Of a stretch of 64,000 nt of DNA, positions 32,809-43,660 are shown piece after piece. The notes under the pieces were generated by a model. That model searched no databases, was not told where the DNA came from, and saw only the letters and a program-made list of their open reading frames with translations. Position numbers and translations under genes: made by a program. Every line of letters starts with the position of its first letter. Position 1 is the stretch's first letter. Source of the DNA: Hexactinellida sp. DTS-2022 (Eukaryota; Porifera; Hexactinellida). The stretch lies in contig JAPNXP010000011.1 of NCBI GenBank assembly GCA_028753945.1, positions 3,968,001 to 4,032,000 on the forward strand, written 5' to 3'.

Positions 32809-35221
32809 ACTTGTAACCATCCTGGGAGTTGGCGTAGGCACCCTCATACATTTCCTCCCCACATTTGCATTGCATTGCACGAGCTAAAAGGCCATAATCT
32901 AGTAACCAGTTAATTGTGTGTTGGTAGTTTGATGTTTGAAAATACAGGTCAATAGAAGAAAGTCAGTTGGGAATTTGTAAATATGTATATATATTATGTG
33001 TTAATTTATCAATAAAATATTAATTACAACAATTGTCTAGTTATATATCAATTCAAGTGCAAACAGGGTGGGTGAGTACAGAATAGAATATATATATATA
33101 TATTTTTATATCATATTATCAGGCTTTCATCTGGGTGCAATATATATAAACTTCAAATTTGTTATCGTTCCCATATCCATTCAGCTTCAGCTAGGTAAAT
33201 AGGGATTTTAGTATTGTTTAGGTAAGAAATAGTTTAATTTGCCAACCCAAAGGTGAGCAGATTTGCAAAGGCTATCTGAAATACTGCGTATATCTCAACT
33301 GTCTAGAGTAGTTATTTACTTCAGTACTGTATTGTCTCTCTAATAGTCCACCAGTGGGAAAACGACACAGGTGGACTATTAGAGAACATGGACTAATAAA
33401 GAATTTAGTCTTAATTAAGTAGCATCAAAGGTAATATAACTAATATACGGTATTGTCAGAGTATTAGTACATTCAAATATAATCTCGCATATACATACAA
33501 TCACTAAATTCATATAAACACGATGAGCAAAGTAAAATTATATAAGTGGACCAGTTGAGAACTTGAGTATTAGAAAGTGGACTATTAGAGACAATTAAAT
33601 GTAATGCAGTTGATTAATCTCAAAGTATTACATGAGAAATGCATTTCTAATTTTTAATGTAGAATTATAGCTTAATTAACGCTTCCAAGGGGTTGAGCAC
33701 AATATGACAGCGCATACCAATATATGGAATTTGTATATTTTATCCATATGTACGATAGTACGCCATTAGCAGCTCCAACAGTTATTAATTACAGACGATT
33801 AGCTTGCTTGCCTACCTCAGTTAACTTTTAATTTAATTGTTACGTTTAGGTAGCGTACCCCCATCAAATAATTGTACTAGTTATTTGTCGAAGTTACTTT
33901 GGTAAGTGATCAATATTCTTATTAATATACGGGTAGTCTAACTAGTGATGATGGTGATGATTTGTCGAAGTTACTTTGTATACACTTTTAGGGAATCGAG
34001 GGACTAAAAAGGATAGCCGCTGGTTGGTAACATAAACATTGGAGATTTGATTGATGAATAGAAATAGTGGATTTACCAAATTTGAAATTTAGACTGTTAT
34101 TGAACCATGATTTCTCATGTGTACCTAAGGGATACATACAATTCGTGACGAAAATTATTTGAAGTAAATGCCCTTTTTACAACTTCCCTTGGTGACGTTT
34201 TGTTTTGATCAGGATATTTTATTAGTTTTAACCATAAGTCCCCTAGGAGAAACTTGTTCGCGTAAATACAGATCTTATTTATGAAACTTTAATTTGTTGC
34301 AGAGGTTCTGATATTTGTAATATACATTCGACTCCGCTTAATAGAGTCACCTCGGTACCAGGTTACTTTGACCCGATTAAGCGGAGAAATCTATTAACCG
34401 AATATATGTTAAGCCAAACTGTCATTCCGTCCTATAAATCCTGTGAAATTTTGACCGCATTAAGCGGAGAAATCTATTAACCGGTTGCTCTATTAAGCGG
34501 AGTCGACTGTATATATACTTCTTACTCTATTCTAAATTATAAGCAGGGTTTGGTTTGCATAAGTCAGTTTTTGATGCTTTTTAATTAATATGCGTAATTG
34601 TGATAGGGGTAAGGCCCAACAGAAGAACCTTTATTATATTTAAGATGGAGAAAATATAAAAATATATCAAAGTGGATAATATGTATCTTTATGTTTGTCC
34701 ATTATAAATATATTTTGAATTGGTGTCCAAATTTAACAAAAGACAAACACACAACAATTGTGATTTAATAAATACGAGGTCTCGGTCGCTTCGTGACAAA
34801 TAACTCAATTACTAAATGTTGTCTCACTTTTTTCAATAGACATTAAATATTAACATTAAAAATTTGAAAAAATTGGATTCGTATTCAGCATACTTACTTG
34901 TTTACCTTATCTAACATGTGGAAGTTAGTCTCTAAGTTAATTTTGAATTTTCTCTAATTTGTTTACCTATTTTTTTGAAAACAACAATAAATATTCATAT
35001 TAGTATAAATTTTTAACTGCGAAATTCGTAGTCAGCATCTTGTTTACCTATAATAACTTTAGGAAGTTAGTTTCTATCTCAAATATAAATGCGGTTTCTA
35101 TTCCCCCATCTCTAATACAAACCGGACAAACAAACAAAGAAACAAACACATACAAGATCGAGTTTAATAAGTAGATGATATAGTAGACTCTGGGTAAATC
35201 TATAGGTAGACGAATTAGGAA
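32809..35221. other. repeat-rich, gene-free stretch
   Basis: Seen here: a (TA)n run at 33092-33105; a GTCTCTCTAATAGTCCACC/GGTGGACTATTAGAG pair at 33337-33384 with another half at 33570-33592; a Tc1/pogo-type MITE at 34325-34509; a Helitron-like piece with GAGGTCTCGGTCGCTTCGTGAC at about 34740-34800; diverged 141-bp units at 34890-35060; and a CCGGACAAACAAACAAAG tract at 35120. No gene is supported. Confidence 0.5.
34325..34509. mobile_element. pogo/Tc1-type MITE, CGACTCCGCTTAATA ends
   Basis: CATTCGACTCCGCTTAATAGAG faces CTCTATTAAGCGGAGTCGACTG with TA on both sides. Internal GGAGAAATCTATTAACCG is repeated twice. Further fragments of this family are at 10550-10640 and 20938-21010. Confidence 0.75.
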
Positions 35222-35414
35222 CAGGCTTTCATCCAGGCAAAATTTCCCGCGATCCCGCGGGCCTAGATTAAGTTTGAGCTCGCTCACACGCGCCTAAAAT
35301 GCGCAATTTGTATTACGTCTATGGGAGCATCTCTCGATTTTCGCGCGCCTAGAAAAGTTTCCTTTTGAAATTACGCGCCTGGAGGCGGGTCGCATACGCC
35401 TAGATGAAACCCTG
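35222..35414. mobile_element. 193-bp hAT-type MITE
   Basis: CAGGCTTTCATCCAGGC faces GCCTAGATGAAACCCTG. The 8-bp duplication ATTAGGAA is exact (35214-35221, 35415-35422). The body is C+G-rich with CGCGCCTA/TAGGCGCG-like blocks. A lone end TCAGGCTTTCATCTGGG is at 33119. Confidence 0.9.
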
Positions 35415-35437
35415 ATTAGGAACATTAATTAGTGAAT

Positions 35438-35535
35438 GTGCGTGCCTTGAAATGTAAGGTCACGAATTGTACATGCCTTGAAATGTAAGGTCACGAATTG
35501 TACATGTCTTGAAATGTAAGGTCACGAATTGTATG
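35438..35535 (+). repeat. 34-bp tandem repeat, three copies
   Basis: The unit CCTTGAAATGTAAGGTCACGAATTGTACATG is repeated about three times, with one C/T change. Confidence 0.85.
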
Positions 35536-35604
35536 TATCCCGTACCTACCTAACGTTATCGATTGATGCCAATTACTTTTCGAACTTATTAAATATTAGG
35601 TTAG

Positions 35605-35811
35605 ATGACAACAATTTTCGGTGTTTATCTTCTTATACTATCAATTGCTATATTATTCAAGCAAGTCTCTCTTCAGGACAATTGTAATGCTAATGTTATC
35701 GGGAAACATTTCATAATAGGATTTACTGAAAATTATGGAATTAATGAACTACTGGTGTACGTGAGGGGAGCTGACGTGGTCGAGGCTACTGGTGTACGTG
35801 AGGGGAGCTGA
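35605..35811 (+). CDS. secreted-protein first exon or truncated gene
   Basis: The ORF begins with ATG and a hydrophobic signal peptide (residues 3-22, GVYLLILSIAILF), with likely cleavage near SLQ/DN. The following GKHFIIGFTENYGINELLVYV resembles the first strands of the IgGFc-binding-protein N-terminal domain (GxxFxxxFxxNYxxxxELxVxV). After this the 37-bp minisatellite begins in mid-domain and the frame soon stops. Two readings are possible: a first exon with its donor in or near TACGTGAGG, which is also part of every repeat unit, or a gene destroyed by the array. No downstream exon of such a protein was found before 39 kb. Confidence 0.4.
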   Translation: MTTIFGVYLLILSIAILFKQVSLQDNCNANVIGKHFIIGFTENYGINELLVYVRGADVVEATGVREGS

Positions 35812-37068
35812 CGTGGTCGAGGCTACTGGTGTACGTGAGGGGAGCTGACATGGTCGAGGCTACTGGGGTACGTGAGGGGGGCTGACATGGTCGAGGCTAC
35901 TGGGGTACGTGAGGGGAGCTGACGCGGTCGAGGCTACTGGGGTACGTGAGGGGAGCTGACGCGGTCGAGGCTACTGGTGTACGTGAGGGGAGCTGACGCG
36001 GTCGAGGCTACTGGGGTACGTGAGGGGAGCTGACGCGGTCGAGGCTACTGGTGTACGTGAGGGGAGCTGACATGGTCGAGGTTACTGGTGTACGTGAGGG
36101 GGGCTGACGTGGTCGAGGCTACTGGTGTACGTGAGGGGGGCTGACATGGTCGAGGTTACTGGTGTACGTGAGGGGGGCTGACGTGGTCGAGGCTACTGGT
36201 GTACGTGAGGGGAGCTGACGCGGTCGAGGCTACTGGGGTACGTGAGGGGAGCTGACGCGGTCGAGGCTACTGGTGTACGTGAGGGGAGCTGACGCGGTCG
36301 AGGCTACTGGTGTACGTGAGGGGGGCTGACGTGGTCGAGGCTACTGGTGTACGTGAGGGGAGCTGACGCGGTCGAGGCTACTGGTGTACGTGAGGGGGGC
36401 TGACGTGGTCGAGGCTACTGGTGTACGTGAGGGGAGCTGACGCGGTCGAGGCTACTGGTGTACGTGAGGGGAGCTGACGCGGTCGAGGCTACTGGGGTAC
36501 GTGAGGGGAGCTGACATGGTCGAGGCTACTGGTGTACGTGAGGGGAGCTGACATGGTCGAGGCTACTGGTGTACGTGAGGGGAGCTGACGCGGTCGAGGC
36601 TACTGGTGTACGTGAGGGGAGCTGACGCGGTCGAGGCTACTGGTGTACGTGAGGGGGGCTGACGTGGTCGAGGCTACTGGTGTACGTGAGGGGGGCTGAC
36701 GTGGTCGAGGCTACTGGTGTACGTGAGGGGAGCTGACATGGTCGAGGCTACTGGTGTACGTGAGGGGGGCTGACGTGGTCGAGGCTACTGGGGTACGTGA
36801 GGGGAGCTGACGCGGTCGAGGCTACTGGGGTACGTGAGGGGAGCTGACATGGTCGAGGCTACTGGTGTACGTGAGGGGAGCTGACATGGTCGAGGCTACT
36901 GGGGTACGTGAGGGGAGCTGACATGGTCGAGGCTACTGGGGTACGTGAGGGGAGCTGACGTGGTCGAGGCTACTGGGGTACGTGAGGGGAGCTGACATGG
37001 TCGAGGCTACTGGGGTACGTGAGGGGAGCTGACATGGTCGAGGCTACTGGTGTACGTGAGGGGAGCTG
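35751..37068 (+). repeat. 37-bp minisatellite, about 36 copies
   Basis: The unit GAGGCTACTGGTGTACGTGAGGGGAGCTGACGTGGTC repeats at 37-bp spacing, shown here as its two halves GAGGCTACTGGTGTACGTG and AGGGGAGCTGACGTGGTC. Three sites vary among otherwise identical units: GGTGTACG or GGGGTACG, GGGGAGC or GGGGGGC, and GACGTGG, GACGCGG or GACATGG. The variants alternate in blocks, a sign of recent slippage or unequal exchange. It is far richer in G+C than its surroundings and strongly strand-asymmetric (G-rich plus strand). 37 is not a multiple of 3, so it does not encode a repeat protein. Confidence 0.97.
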
Positions 37069-37858
37069 GTGGGAATGCTACTGGGGGTGATATGTATGGG
37101 AATGGGGCTGTGAACCAGCCTCTCCAGTGCGGGGAGGTGATGTTGTCGGGGAGGCGATGCCCCAAGAGATGTGCCAATGTCCAATCTAAATAGGAGAATA
37201 CACTATTATTAGATTGTCCCAAAAGTTAGCCCCAATAAGTAAACCAGGTTTAACTTTCTTACGCAATATTTTGTAAAATAGTGTAAAGTGTACATTCAAT
37301 CAAGTAAAAATGACATCCTGTGGAAGTTTATACTTTATAGTAATAAATGTCATTAAAATATAAGATTACTTACATTTCTTGCTGAGCTTTGTTGTTCTCG
37401 TATAGTGCCTAAAAATATGAGGAATATAAATTATATAATGATCTCATGTTCTAGAAATAAACAAAGTCTGGATTCGGTTAACCGTTGCTAATATCTGTTA
37501 ACGGTTATAAATTTAATATACCAATATCAGCAGTTTTATTTGGAATTTATTGTATAAAATGTTATAACTATCTGAATTTTTGTTAGAATATAATAATCAT
37601 AAATTCATTTCCCATATCACCAACATAATAATTTCTATAACAACATTGTTTCTAGGTCAATTAAAGAAGACGCACCTAAGATAGATGTAGCTCCCGGTGA
37701 TTTTGTATTTGATATATTTGTGACCATCTGTAGTGGTAAAAACTTTTCCTGTACTGCGTTTTTATTCTTGCAAAGTGTATCTCATTTGTCGTGATATCGA
37801 AAGAATAGGACATCAATAATTTATATAAAAATTCCATAAGTAAGAATACATATATGCC
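37069..37858. other. repeat fragments: GGATTCGG copy 2 and FLYWCH relic
   Basis: 37468-37660 is the second GGATTCGGTTAACCG repeat. 37690-37800 on the minus strand contains a translation like TTTDGHKYIKYK, matching the FLYWCH part of the MULE relic at 27.3 kb, so another transposase remnant lies here. No intact gene is present. Confidence 0.5.
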
Positions 37859-38420
37859 AGAGATGGAACCGGTCGGGATTTTCATGACCCGACCCGACCG
37901 GTGCAGTTGGAAATTTGACCCGACCGGCCGGCCGACCGGTCAATCATAGCTAGCAATAATTTATAAATAATATAATAAGAATCTACTGTAGTGTCATGTC
38001 ATAATAATTTAGGAATAAATATTATGGCCATAGAGGCATAGACCATTTAAGGAAGCCTCCTTTAAGACTACAAAGCTCTCAAGGGCTATTGGAGCCAGAT
38101 TCAATCAAAACAAATTATGATACAGTGATGCCGGTTATAAGCACATCGTCGGGAACTGCACTTAAGGTGCTTATAACCGACATGTGCTTATAACCGACAT
38201 AAATAATACAGGGTAGATGGCAACCGTTTTCCAACATAGTGTGCTTATATCCGATATGTTCTTATAACCGGTGTGCTTATATCCGACATCTACTGTATTA
38301 TGATATTATGATATTATGATATCGAATAGATCATATAGAGATCTCGACCGGCCGGTCAAGGTTCGACTGGTACCCGACCCGACCCGACCCGACCCAACCG
38401 GTCGACCGGTTCCGTCTCTG
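37859..38420. mobile_element. 562-bp hAT-type element with CCGACCGG blocks
   Basis: CAGAGATGGAACCGGTCGGG faces CGACCGGTTCCGTCTCTG. The 8-bp duplication ATATATGC is exact (37851-37858, 38421-38428). Repeated CCCGACCCGACCGG occupies both inner ends. A TA-flanked MITE is nested at 38123-38295. Confidence 0.92.
38123..38295. mobile_element. Tc1/mariner-type MITE (CAGTNGATGNCGG ends)
   Basis: CAGTGATGCCGGTTATAAGCAC faces GTGCTTATATCCGACATCTACTG, with TA on both sides. Relatives are at 60412-60511 and about 55480-55550, both with TCGTCGGGAACTGCA-like centres. Confidence 0.8.
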
Positions 38421-38488
38421 ATATATGCTCCGTTTAGGTTTAACAATCACATTTCGGATTCCTTTTAAATGCAGCAATTCAAAGTGTA

Positions 38489-38770
38489 AAAAAAAACATT
38501 CTAATTGTGACAGTAGTCCCAATAATCCATTCTAACTTGTGACGGTAGTCCCAATAATCCATTCTAACTAGTGACAGTAGTCCCAATAATCCATTCTAAC
38601 TAGTGACGGTAGTCCCAATAATCCATTCTAACTAGTGACGGTAGTCCCAATAATCCATTCTAACTATTGACAATAGTCCCAATAATCCATTCTAACTATT
38701 GACAATAGTCCCAATAATCCATTCTAACTATTGACAATAGTCCCAATAATCCATTCTAACTATTGACAAC
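38489..38770 (+). repeat. 32-bp tandem repeat, about 8.6 copies
   Basis: The unit GTAGTCCCAATAATCCATTC plus TAACTAGTGACG recurs every 32 bp. The first units have TGACGG or TGACAG and the last four TTGACAA, so the array expanded in at least two steps. Confidence 0.93.
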
Positions 38771-39402
38771 TTCAAAATTCTAACTAATGCAGCGTCTCCG
38801 TATGATTTGTTTAATGTTTTGAATATAAGGACAATGTATGGTCAACTGCATTGAAATATTGCCAACCATCATGGTTATGGTATTAACAATATATTTCCTT
38901 GAGAAGTTAAAACAAGCATTAAATACTAAGGATAATAGCAGTAATTTCCCGGAAAAGGAAGCATATAACAAATCTATATATATTCCCCAGACATAATTGA
39001 TTATACAATACACCCCGCTAATCAAATGGGAGATTCAAATATATATTCTAATAAAAGTGTGAAAAATCTTGAATATAGCTACTATATTACTATACTATGG
39101 AAGTATAACTAATAAGTCTCAAGACAAGTATTTAAGTACTCTAAATTTTTGTTCGGATTACAAAGGGTGGATAACTTTGGTGCGGATTATCGAGATTATC
39201 ATTTTATAGACGTCTAAAGAAAATGTATTACTCCACTAATCCGAACAGCGAATTTTGAATCAGAACGGATTAGCAAGAGTCTACTGTACTCCGCTTATAT
39301 CGAAGAAAATATTTACCTTGGATTTCGTTATAACGAGGATTCACAGTATAGAATAACTCACCCATCGAATCTTCTAGAACAAACATACACTATACTATTA
39401 CT

Positions 39403-40911
39403 CTATTTGATAGAATTGATTCTATCTTTCCTTTCTACTTCCAACTGCTTGGCTTCATCCCAAGTCTCCTTCTGGAGAGAACTGTCTCCCCGAGAGAGAC
39501 TCAGGTATCTGGACACGGTGAGAAGCGTGGACAGGTCCTGTGCACCCAGCTCTTTATCTCCTCTCCTCATTTCAACCCAGTCTTCTTGCACTGTATCCTG
39601 TAGCTCCGAGTCAAGACTGTAATCCATGGTCCGAACCACTGCAATGTACAGTCTCAGTTGTTCCAGCTCATCAACAGAGATCTCATCGCGTGTTAGCGTG
39701 TCATCGCAAGCGAGCACAGGGAGCGTAGTGTCTGTGGGGAGCAGCGATTTATTGCCTTCCGTTACAATAAGGATAGGTGCGTCTATATCGAATGGTAGAG
39801 TGTGGTACGTGAAGTCGTATTGCACACACTGTGTGGTTATCAGCTCTGCGAGGGCTGCCAGCGCCTGCACGCCCGCTGAGCTCAGCTTTCCGTTGTCAAG
39901 GCGCGTCTCGTCGAGCAATAGGAATGTGGAGTCCGCCAGCTGGAGACAGCCCGGGAGCAGCTCTTCCGTCGCGAAGTCCTTCTTCGGTAGAAACTTCTTG
40001 TCGTTGAGATAGGACAGCGACATTGGAATGTACAAATAACGCTGTAGCAATAGCGGGTAGAGATAGGAGATCAGCTGAGCCATACCAGAAGATGCGCGAA
40101 TTATAGTTAGTGTGAATTTGCCGAGATGTGTTACGTCACAGCGCGCGTAATTTCGCGAAATGAGATTGAATAGCAGATATTCCGCAGCTAGTTTATCTCC
40201 CGAAACACAGAACTGTAGCTGATTAAGCAATTTTTCTCTAACTGAGAGAATAAACGGTTTCGTATTATCGAACTTATACAATGGAAGTGGTGCATCCATG
40301 GTTACTCGCTTGTGAAATAAGCAGTGCAGAGTTGGCTTTGTGTCCGTGTGAATAATAACTCCGTAGAATAACACGACTTGATTCAATAGGATCTCAGTTA
40401 GCTGTGTGTATACCATAACTTGCAATGGTAGCTGTGATATTGAGTGACTGGGTTGATTAGTTAGCTTTCGAATCCATTCAGATTTACACCATTCAGTTTC
40501 GTTCGGAGTCGGTACACAGTTGATTAGAATAGAATCCCTTGCATTGCGTGCAGTGTCAATGTCTAGAGTTTCTAGAATATTCCATCCCTCTGGTGGGACA
40601 TAGCAGTCAGGGAATAGAATAGGAACAGTGCGCTGTTCTAATGAGTCTGGATTCTGTATTGAAACAGAAGACGTGTAGAGTATAGGGTCAGAAATATTCT
40701 GTATCATTCCACGTATGCACACTAGATTGCTGTGAGACTCGCTCGTAGCAACCTGATCGGCAAGAGGAATGCTGCTTGTGTAGGGATAGACTAGCTGTTG
40801 GAAGCTAGTCAGCACAGACTCAATATCCGTGTTGGTATCCGCGAGGGAATTCAGAGACTGTATCGGGCGAGAGAGCAGATCCTTCTTGTTTAGGATGATA
40901 TTCGTAGCCAT
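39403..40911 (-). CDS. MCMBP: MCM-binding protein (MCMBP)
   Basis: The product is 502 residues in a single exon with the ATG at 40911. It is somewhat shorter than the vertebrate protein (about 640). Conserved segments are the N-terminal LVCIRGMIQNISDP (63-76), VPTPNETEWCKSEW, and the C-terminal block. That block reads CDVTHLGKFTLTI, KKFLPKKDFATEELLPGCLQL, STFLLLDETRLDNGKLSSAGV, LAELITTQCVQYDFTYHTLPFDIDAPILIVTEG and YIAVVRTMDYSLDSE, ending with DWVEMRR.D..L.AQDLSTLLTVSRYLSLSRG. In animals and plants MCMBP binds MCM3-7, replaces MCM2 in a complex, and helps store or unload the replicative helicase in the nucleus. The missing length lies mainly in the middle linker. Nothing suggests damage. Confidence 0.93.
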   Translation of the reverse strand: MATNIILNKKDLLSRPIQSLNSLADTNTDIESVLTSFQQLVYPYTSSIPLADQVATSESHSNLVCIRGMIQNISDPILYTSSVSIQNPDSLEQRTVPILFPDCYVPPEGWNILETLDIDTARNARDSILINCVPTPNETEWCKSEWIRKLTNQPSHSISQLPLQVMVYTQLTEILLNQVVLFYGVIIHTDTKPTLHCLFHKRVTMDAPLPLYKFDNTKPFILSVREKLLNQLQFCVSGDKLAAEYLLFNLISRNYARCDVTHLGKFTLTIIRASSGMAQLISYLYPLLLQRYLYIPMSLSYLNDKKFLPKKDFATEELLPGCLQLADSTFLLLDETRLDNGKLSSAGVQALAALAELITTQCVQYDFTYHTLPFDIDAPILIVTEGNKSLLPTDTTLPVLACDDTLTRDEISVDELEQLRLYIAVVRTMDYSLDSELQDTVQEDWVEMRRGDKELGAQDLSTLLTVSRYLSLSRGDSSLQKETWDEAKQLEVERKDRINSIK

Positions 40912-42406
40912 TGCTATTTGCTGTTCAAATGTTATTAGTGAATGTTTAACGAAACATCCTTTTTGTATAACGAAATGGTAAAAGGCGTTTCTAGTTTTAA
41001 GGAATTTGTGCGTACGTTTAAAGGCCCCAAATCCCCTTGCAAGTTGTGTACATTTAAATATGTGTTAAAATTATTTGATCAAAAATAGTAACCCCAAGTG
41101 CGAATTAGCCGGCACGCTGCACCTATTTCAGCGCATTATTTATTTTCCTGTGACTAGGGCACCGTGTACGAAAAATCTAAAATTACAGCTGTGCCGACAG
41201 CATTTTCTTCTATAGGCACTTTTATTAATTATCTAACCACCTAAATATAGTGCCTCAAGGGCATGGTGCCGGCACAGCTGTAATTTTAGATTTTTCCGTA
41301 CACGGACGATGCCCTGCTCACACGATAATATATAAAGATCTGAAAATAGTTGCAGATTGCAATCTAATTTGCACTTGAGGTCACGATTTTTGATCAAATA
41401 ATTTTAATATACCCCTATAGGGTTATCCGAGAAAACCCGAGTTGCTAATATAGCAACCCCACTGGATTGAGGAGCACACACTGGAGAGGATCAGTGCCAT
41501 GGGGCCAACAAACAAACAAATCTAAAATTACACCTGTGCAGATAGCATGTAACGATAGTATAACAAAGAAAATATCAAAAACAAATGATTATATTTCAAG
41601 ACTTCCAAAGGGCGACAATAATTCAAATACTTGTCTAGATGTGATACACGATCACTATGCTATGTACATGCAGACTTATTATTGAATACAGACAACCAAT
41701 CTACGTATTGCACTGGGATCAATTGCATAAGGCAGCATTAATTCCTTTTACGGTCGAATGCGTACGAACGAACACAGATCGCACATCTTTTCATCAAACG
41801 GATGCTCATAACTTTCCGATATTAACGTAGTAATCTAGAATCATTATTCTGTAGCACCTATTACCAATGTACTAACTAAGGAGTTTCGCCTGCTACGCGT
41901 CGCTCGAGTTCAAATACTGCTGTGACCTGAATGGATTCGTATAGGCTAGGAGAATTAAAGTGTGTATTCTTGTTAACTAGGGTCCAATGTAAGTATGAAG
42001 TGGAACTATAAATAGAAATATAATCACACTCGTTAGTAGGAACACCAAATTTGTTCACCTTACGGAACTGTGTATTTATTATTCAGAACTTAAATATGTT
42101 AAACGAACGAAAGTCTCTTATTATTGGAAAGTCAATATTCTTTAAAGGGTAATTAATTTACTTTAGTGGTTCAAAGGAATTTGATGGAATTGCAGAAATT
42201 AATTATTTCATTGAAACAACAACCACATTAATATAGCCACTAATCTAAATATGCAATTAGTTCAGAGTTAAAGTATTGTCTTACTTACAGACACAACTAA
42301 TATTAACTGTGTTACTCAGAAATGAGACCTGATATTGAATGGAACTATAAATTAAGATTAAACTGAAAAGAACAAACAAACTCAAATAAATTTCAAATAT
42401 ACACAA
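40912..42406. other. intergenic, with foldback MITE
   Basis: 41162-41305 is a foldback element (next entry). Part of its end is repeated at 41518-41550 (CAAATCTAAAATTACACCTG). 41325-41400 has Helitron-like AAGATCTGAAAATAG, and 41755-41800 has CGAACGAACACAGATCGCA of the hairpin module. The 72-codon frame at 41467 has no ATG and no domain. Confidence 0.5.
41162..41305. mobile_element. 144-bp foldback MITE
   Basis: CCGTGTACG.AAAAATCTAAAATTACAGCTG and its complement ending CGTACACGG form arms of about 40 bp. The inner parts GCCGACAGCA and TGGTGCCGGCA pair further. The element at 62705-62827 is a diverged relative with the same GTGCCGACAGCA core. Confidence 0.8.
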
Positions 42407-43660
42407 ATGGCGACTCAAATACCTGAGCTAATCCCAGTACCAATCGTAGACCCCGTGTCGATACAAATTAATGAATCGATAGACAGGTTGATACTCTCTC
42501 TCGAGCAGAGAAGGCACCAGCTGTTGACCGACTTAAGGGACATACGAGAGGAAATCAGAGCCAATCGGGAGGCGCGCCAACAAATGCAACAACAAATCGC
42601 AGAATCCCGCGCATTTTTGGAAGGTCAAATGAAGCACAATTTGCTACATTCCTTTCAGGAGAAAATAGTAACAGATTTGGAAGCCAAAATGGCAGAAATG
42701 CAAGTGGCAGCACCACCTCAAGAAGTGAGCCACCTCTGCGACACACGGGACCTAGAGGAACGTATCTCCCGTCTGGGAGAGATTGTACAATTTGAGACTA
42801 TTCCCATCCCTCCTAGGCTAGCGATACCAAACTATGCCACATTCCAACAACCCATTGTTGCTGTTGGGAAATTCGGAAGAGCTCCTGGAAACTTTAATAA
42901 CCCAACAGGTGTCTCAATCGATACGAAATCTGGACACATTTATGTGGCGGAAATGAGCAACAAAAGAATTCAAATATTTTCAGAGACAGGAATCTGTCTC
43001 AACCAATTCGGACATCAACACCTGATAGGTCCATGGGGAATTTTAATCCATCAGGATAGCATTTATGTCACGGACATAGGCCAACACGCTATTTTCATAT
43101 TCAAGCTTCCAGATCTCACAATGGTAAAGCGAGTAGGGAAGAAAGGATCTGGAACTGAAGAGTTCGATTCTCCGAGTCAACTCGCCATATCTCCCAATCA
43201 ACGCCTCTACGTGCCAGATCAAAACAACAACAGAATCCAAATCTTGTCTACAGATCTAGCTTTCCAAGACTCGCTACGACATCAAACTATGACACAACCT
43301 GTTGATGTTAAATTCACAAACATTGAAATATTTGCGCTAAGCCATGAAGACAATCCCTGTATCCATGTGTTTACACTATCAGGAGAGAAGTCCCGCTCCA
43401 TAGTTACCAGAGGTAAAGGAATGCAAGTGGACCGCCCATTATTCTTCTATTTGGACAAACGCAGTAACATCGTCATTAGCGACTGCCAGGGACACAATAT
43501 CAAGGTATTCTCTCCAGAAGGAGACCTATTACACACCATAGGGAGAGAAGGATATGAAGCAGGAATGTTTGACTCTCCTACTGGCATAGCAATCAACAAC
43601 GACAAACTAGTTTGTGTGTCCCTAAACAACAAATTTGGGCTGCAAATATTTTCTGCTTAA
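42407..43660 (+). CDS. coiled-coil NHL-repeat beta-propeller protein
   Basis: The product is 417 residues from an ATG after AT-rich leader DNA. Residues 20-135 are a long charged coiled coil (RDIREEIRANREARQQMQQQ). Residues 148-417 form an NHL six-blade propeller. The opening repeat is GKFGRAPGNFNNPTGVSIDT with HIYVAEMSNKRIQIFS; later repeats are KKGSGTEEFDSPSQLAIS, LYVPDQNNNRIQIL and GREGYEAGMFDSPTGIAI. This is the layout of TRIM2/3 or Lin-41-type TRIM-NHL proteins without RING and B-box fingers. NHL propellers bind protein or RNA; which applies is unknown. The gene at 55.9-57.2 kb is a paralogue: both share the unusual NPCIHVF..SGEK.RS..TRG...Q segment. It is single-exon, with TAATAAAATC soon after the stop. 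Confidence 0.88.
   Translation: MATQIPELIPVPIVDPVSIQINESIDRLILSLEQRRHQLLTDLRDIREEIRANREARQQMQQQIAESRAFLEGQMKHNLLHSFQEKIVTDLEAKMAEMQVAAPPQEVSHLCDTRDLEERISRLGEIVQFETIPIPPRLAIPNYATFQQPIVAVGKFGRAPGNFNNPTGVSIDTKSGHIYVAEMSNKRIQIFSETGICLNQFGHQHLIGPWGILIHQDSIYVTDIGQHAIFIFKLPDLTMVKRVGKKGSGTEEFDSPSQLAISPNQRLYVPDQNNNRIQILSTDLAFQDSLRHQTMTQPVDVKFTNIEIFALSHEDNPCIHVFTLSGEKSRSIVTRGKGMQVDRPLFFYLDKRSNIVISDCQGHNIKVFSPEGDLLHTIGREGYEAGMFDSPTGIAINNDKLVCVSLNNKFGLQIFSA

Noticed and set aside
35751..37068. Possible CRISPR array
   Set aside because: Units are contiguous 37-mers without unique spacers, in an animal genome with no cas genes. It is a minisatellite.
37007..37222. 71-codon minus-strand frame beyond the minisatellite
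   Set aside because: It begins at the last repeat units and has a Pro/His-rich translation of G-rich DNA. No support.
41467..41685. 72-codon plus-strand frame
   Set aside because: Does not start with ATG, no domain, and its start lies in repeat-derived DNA.
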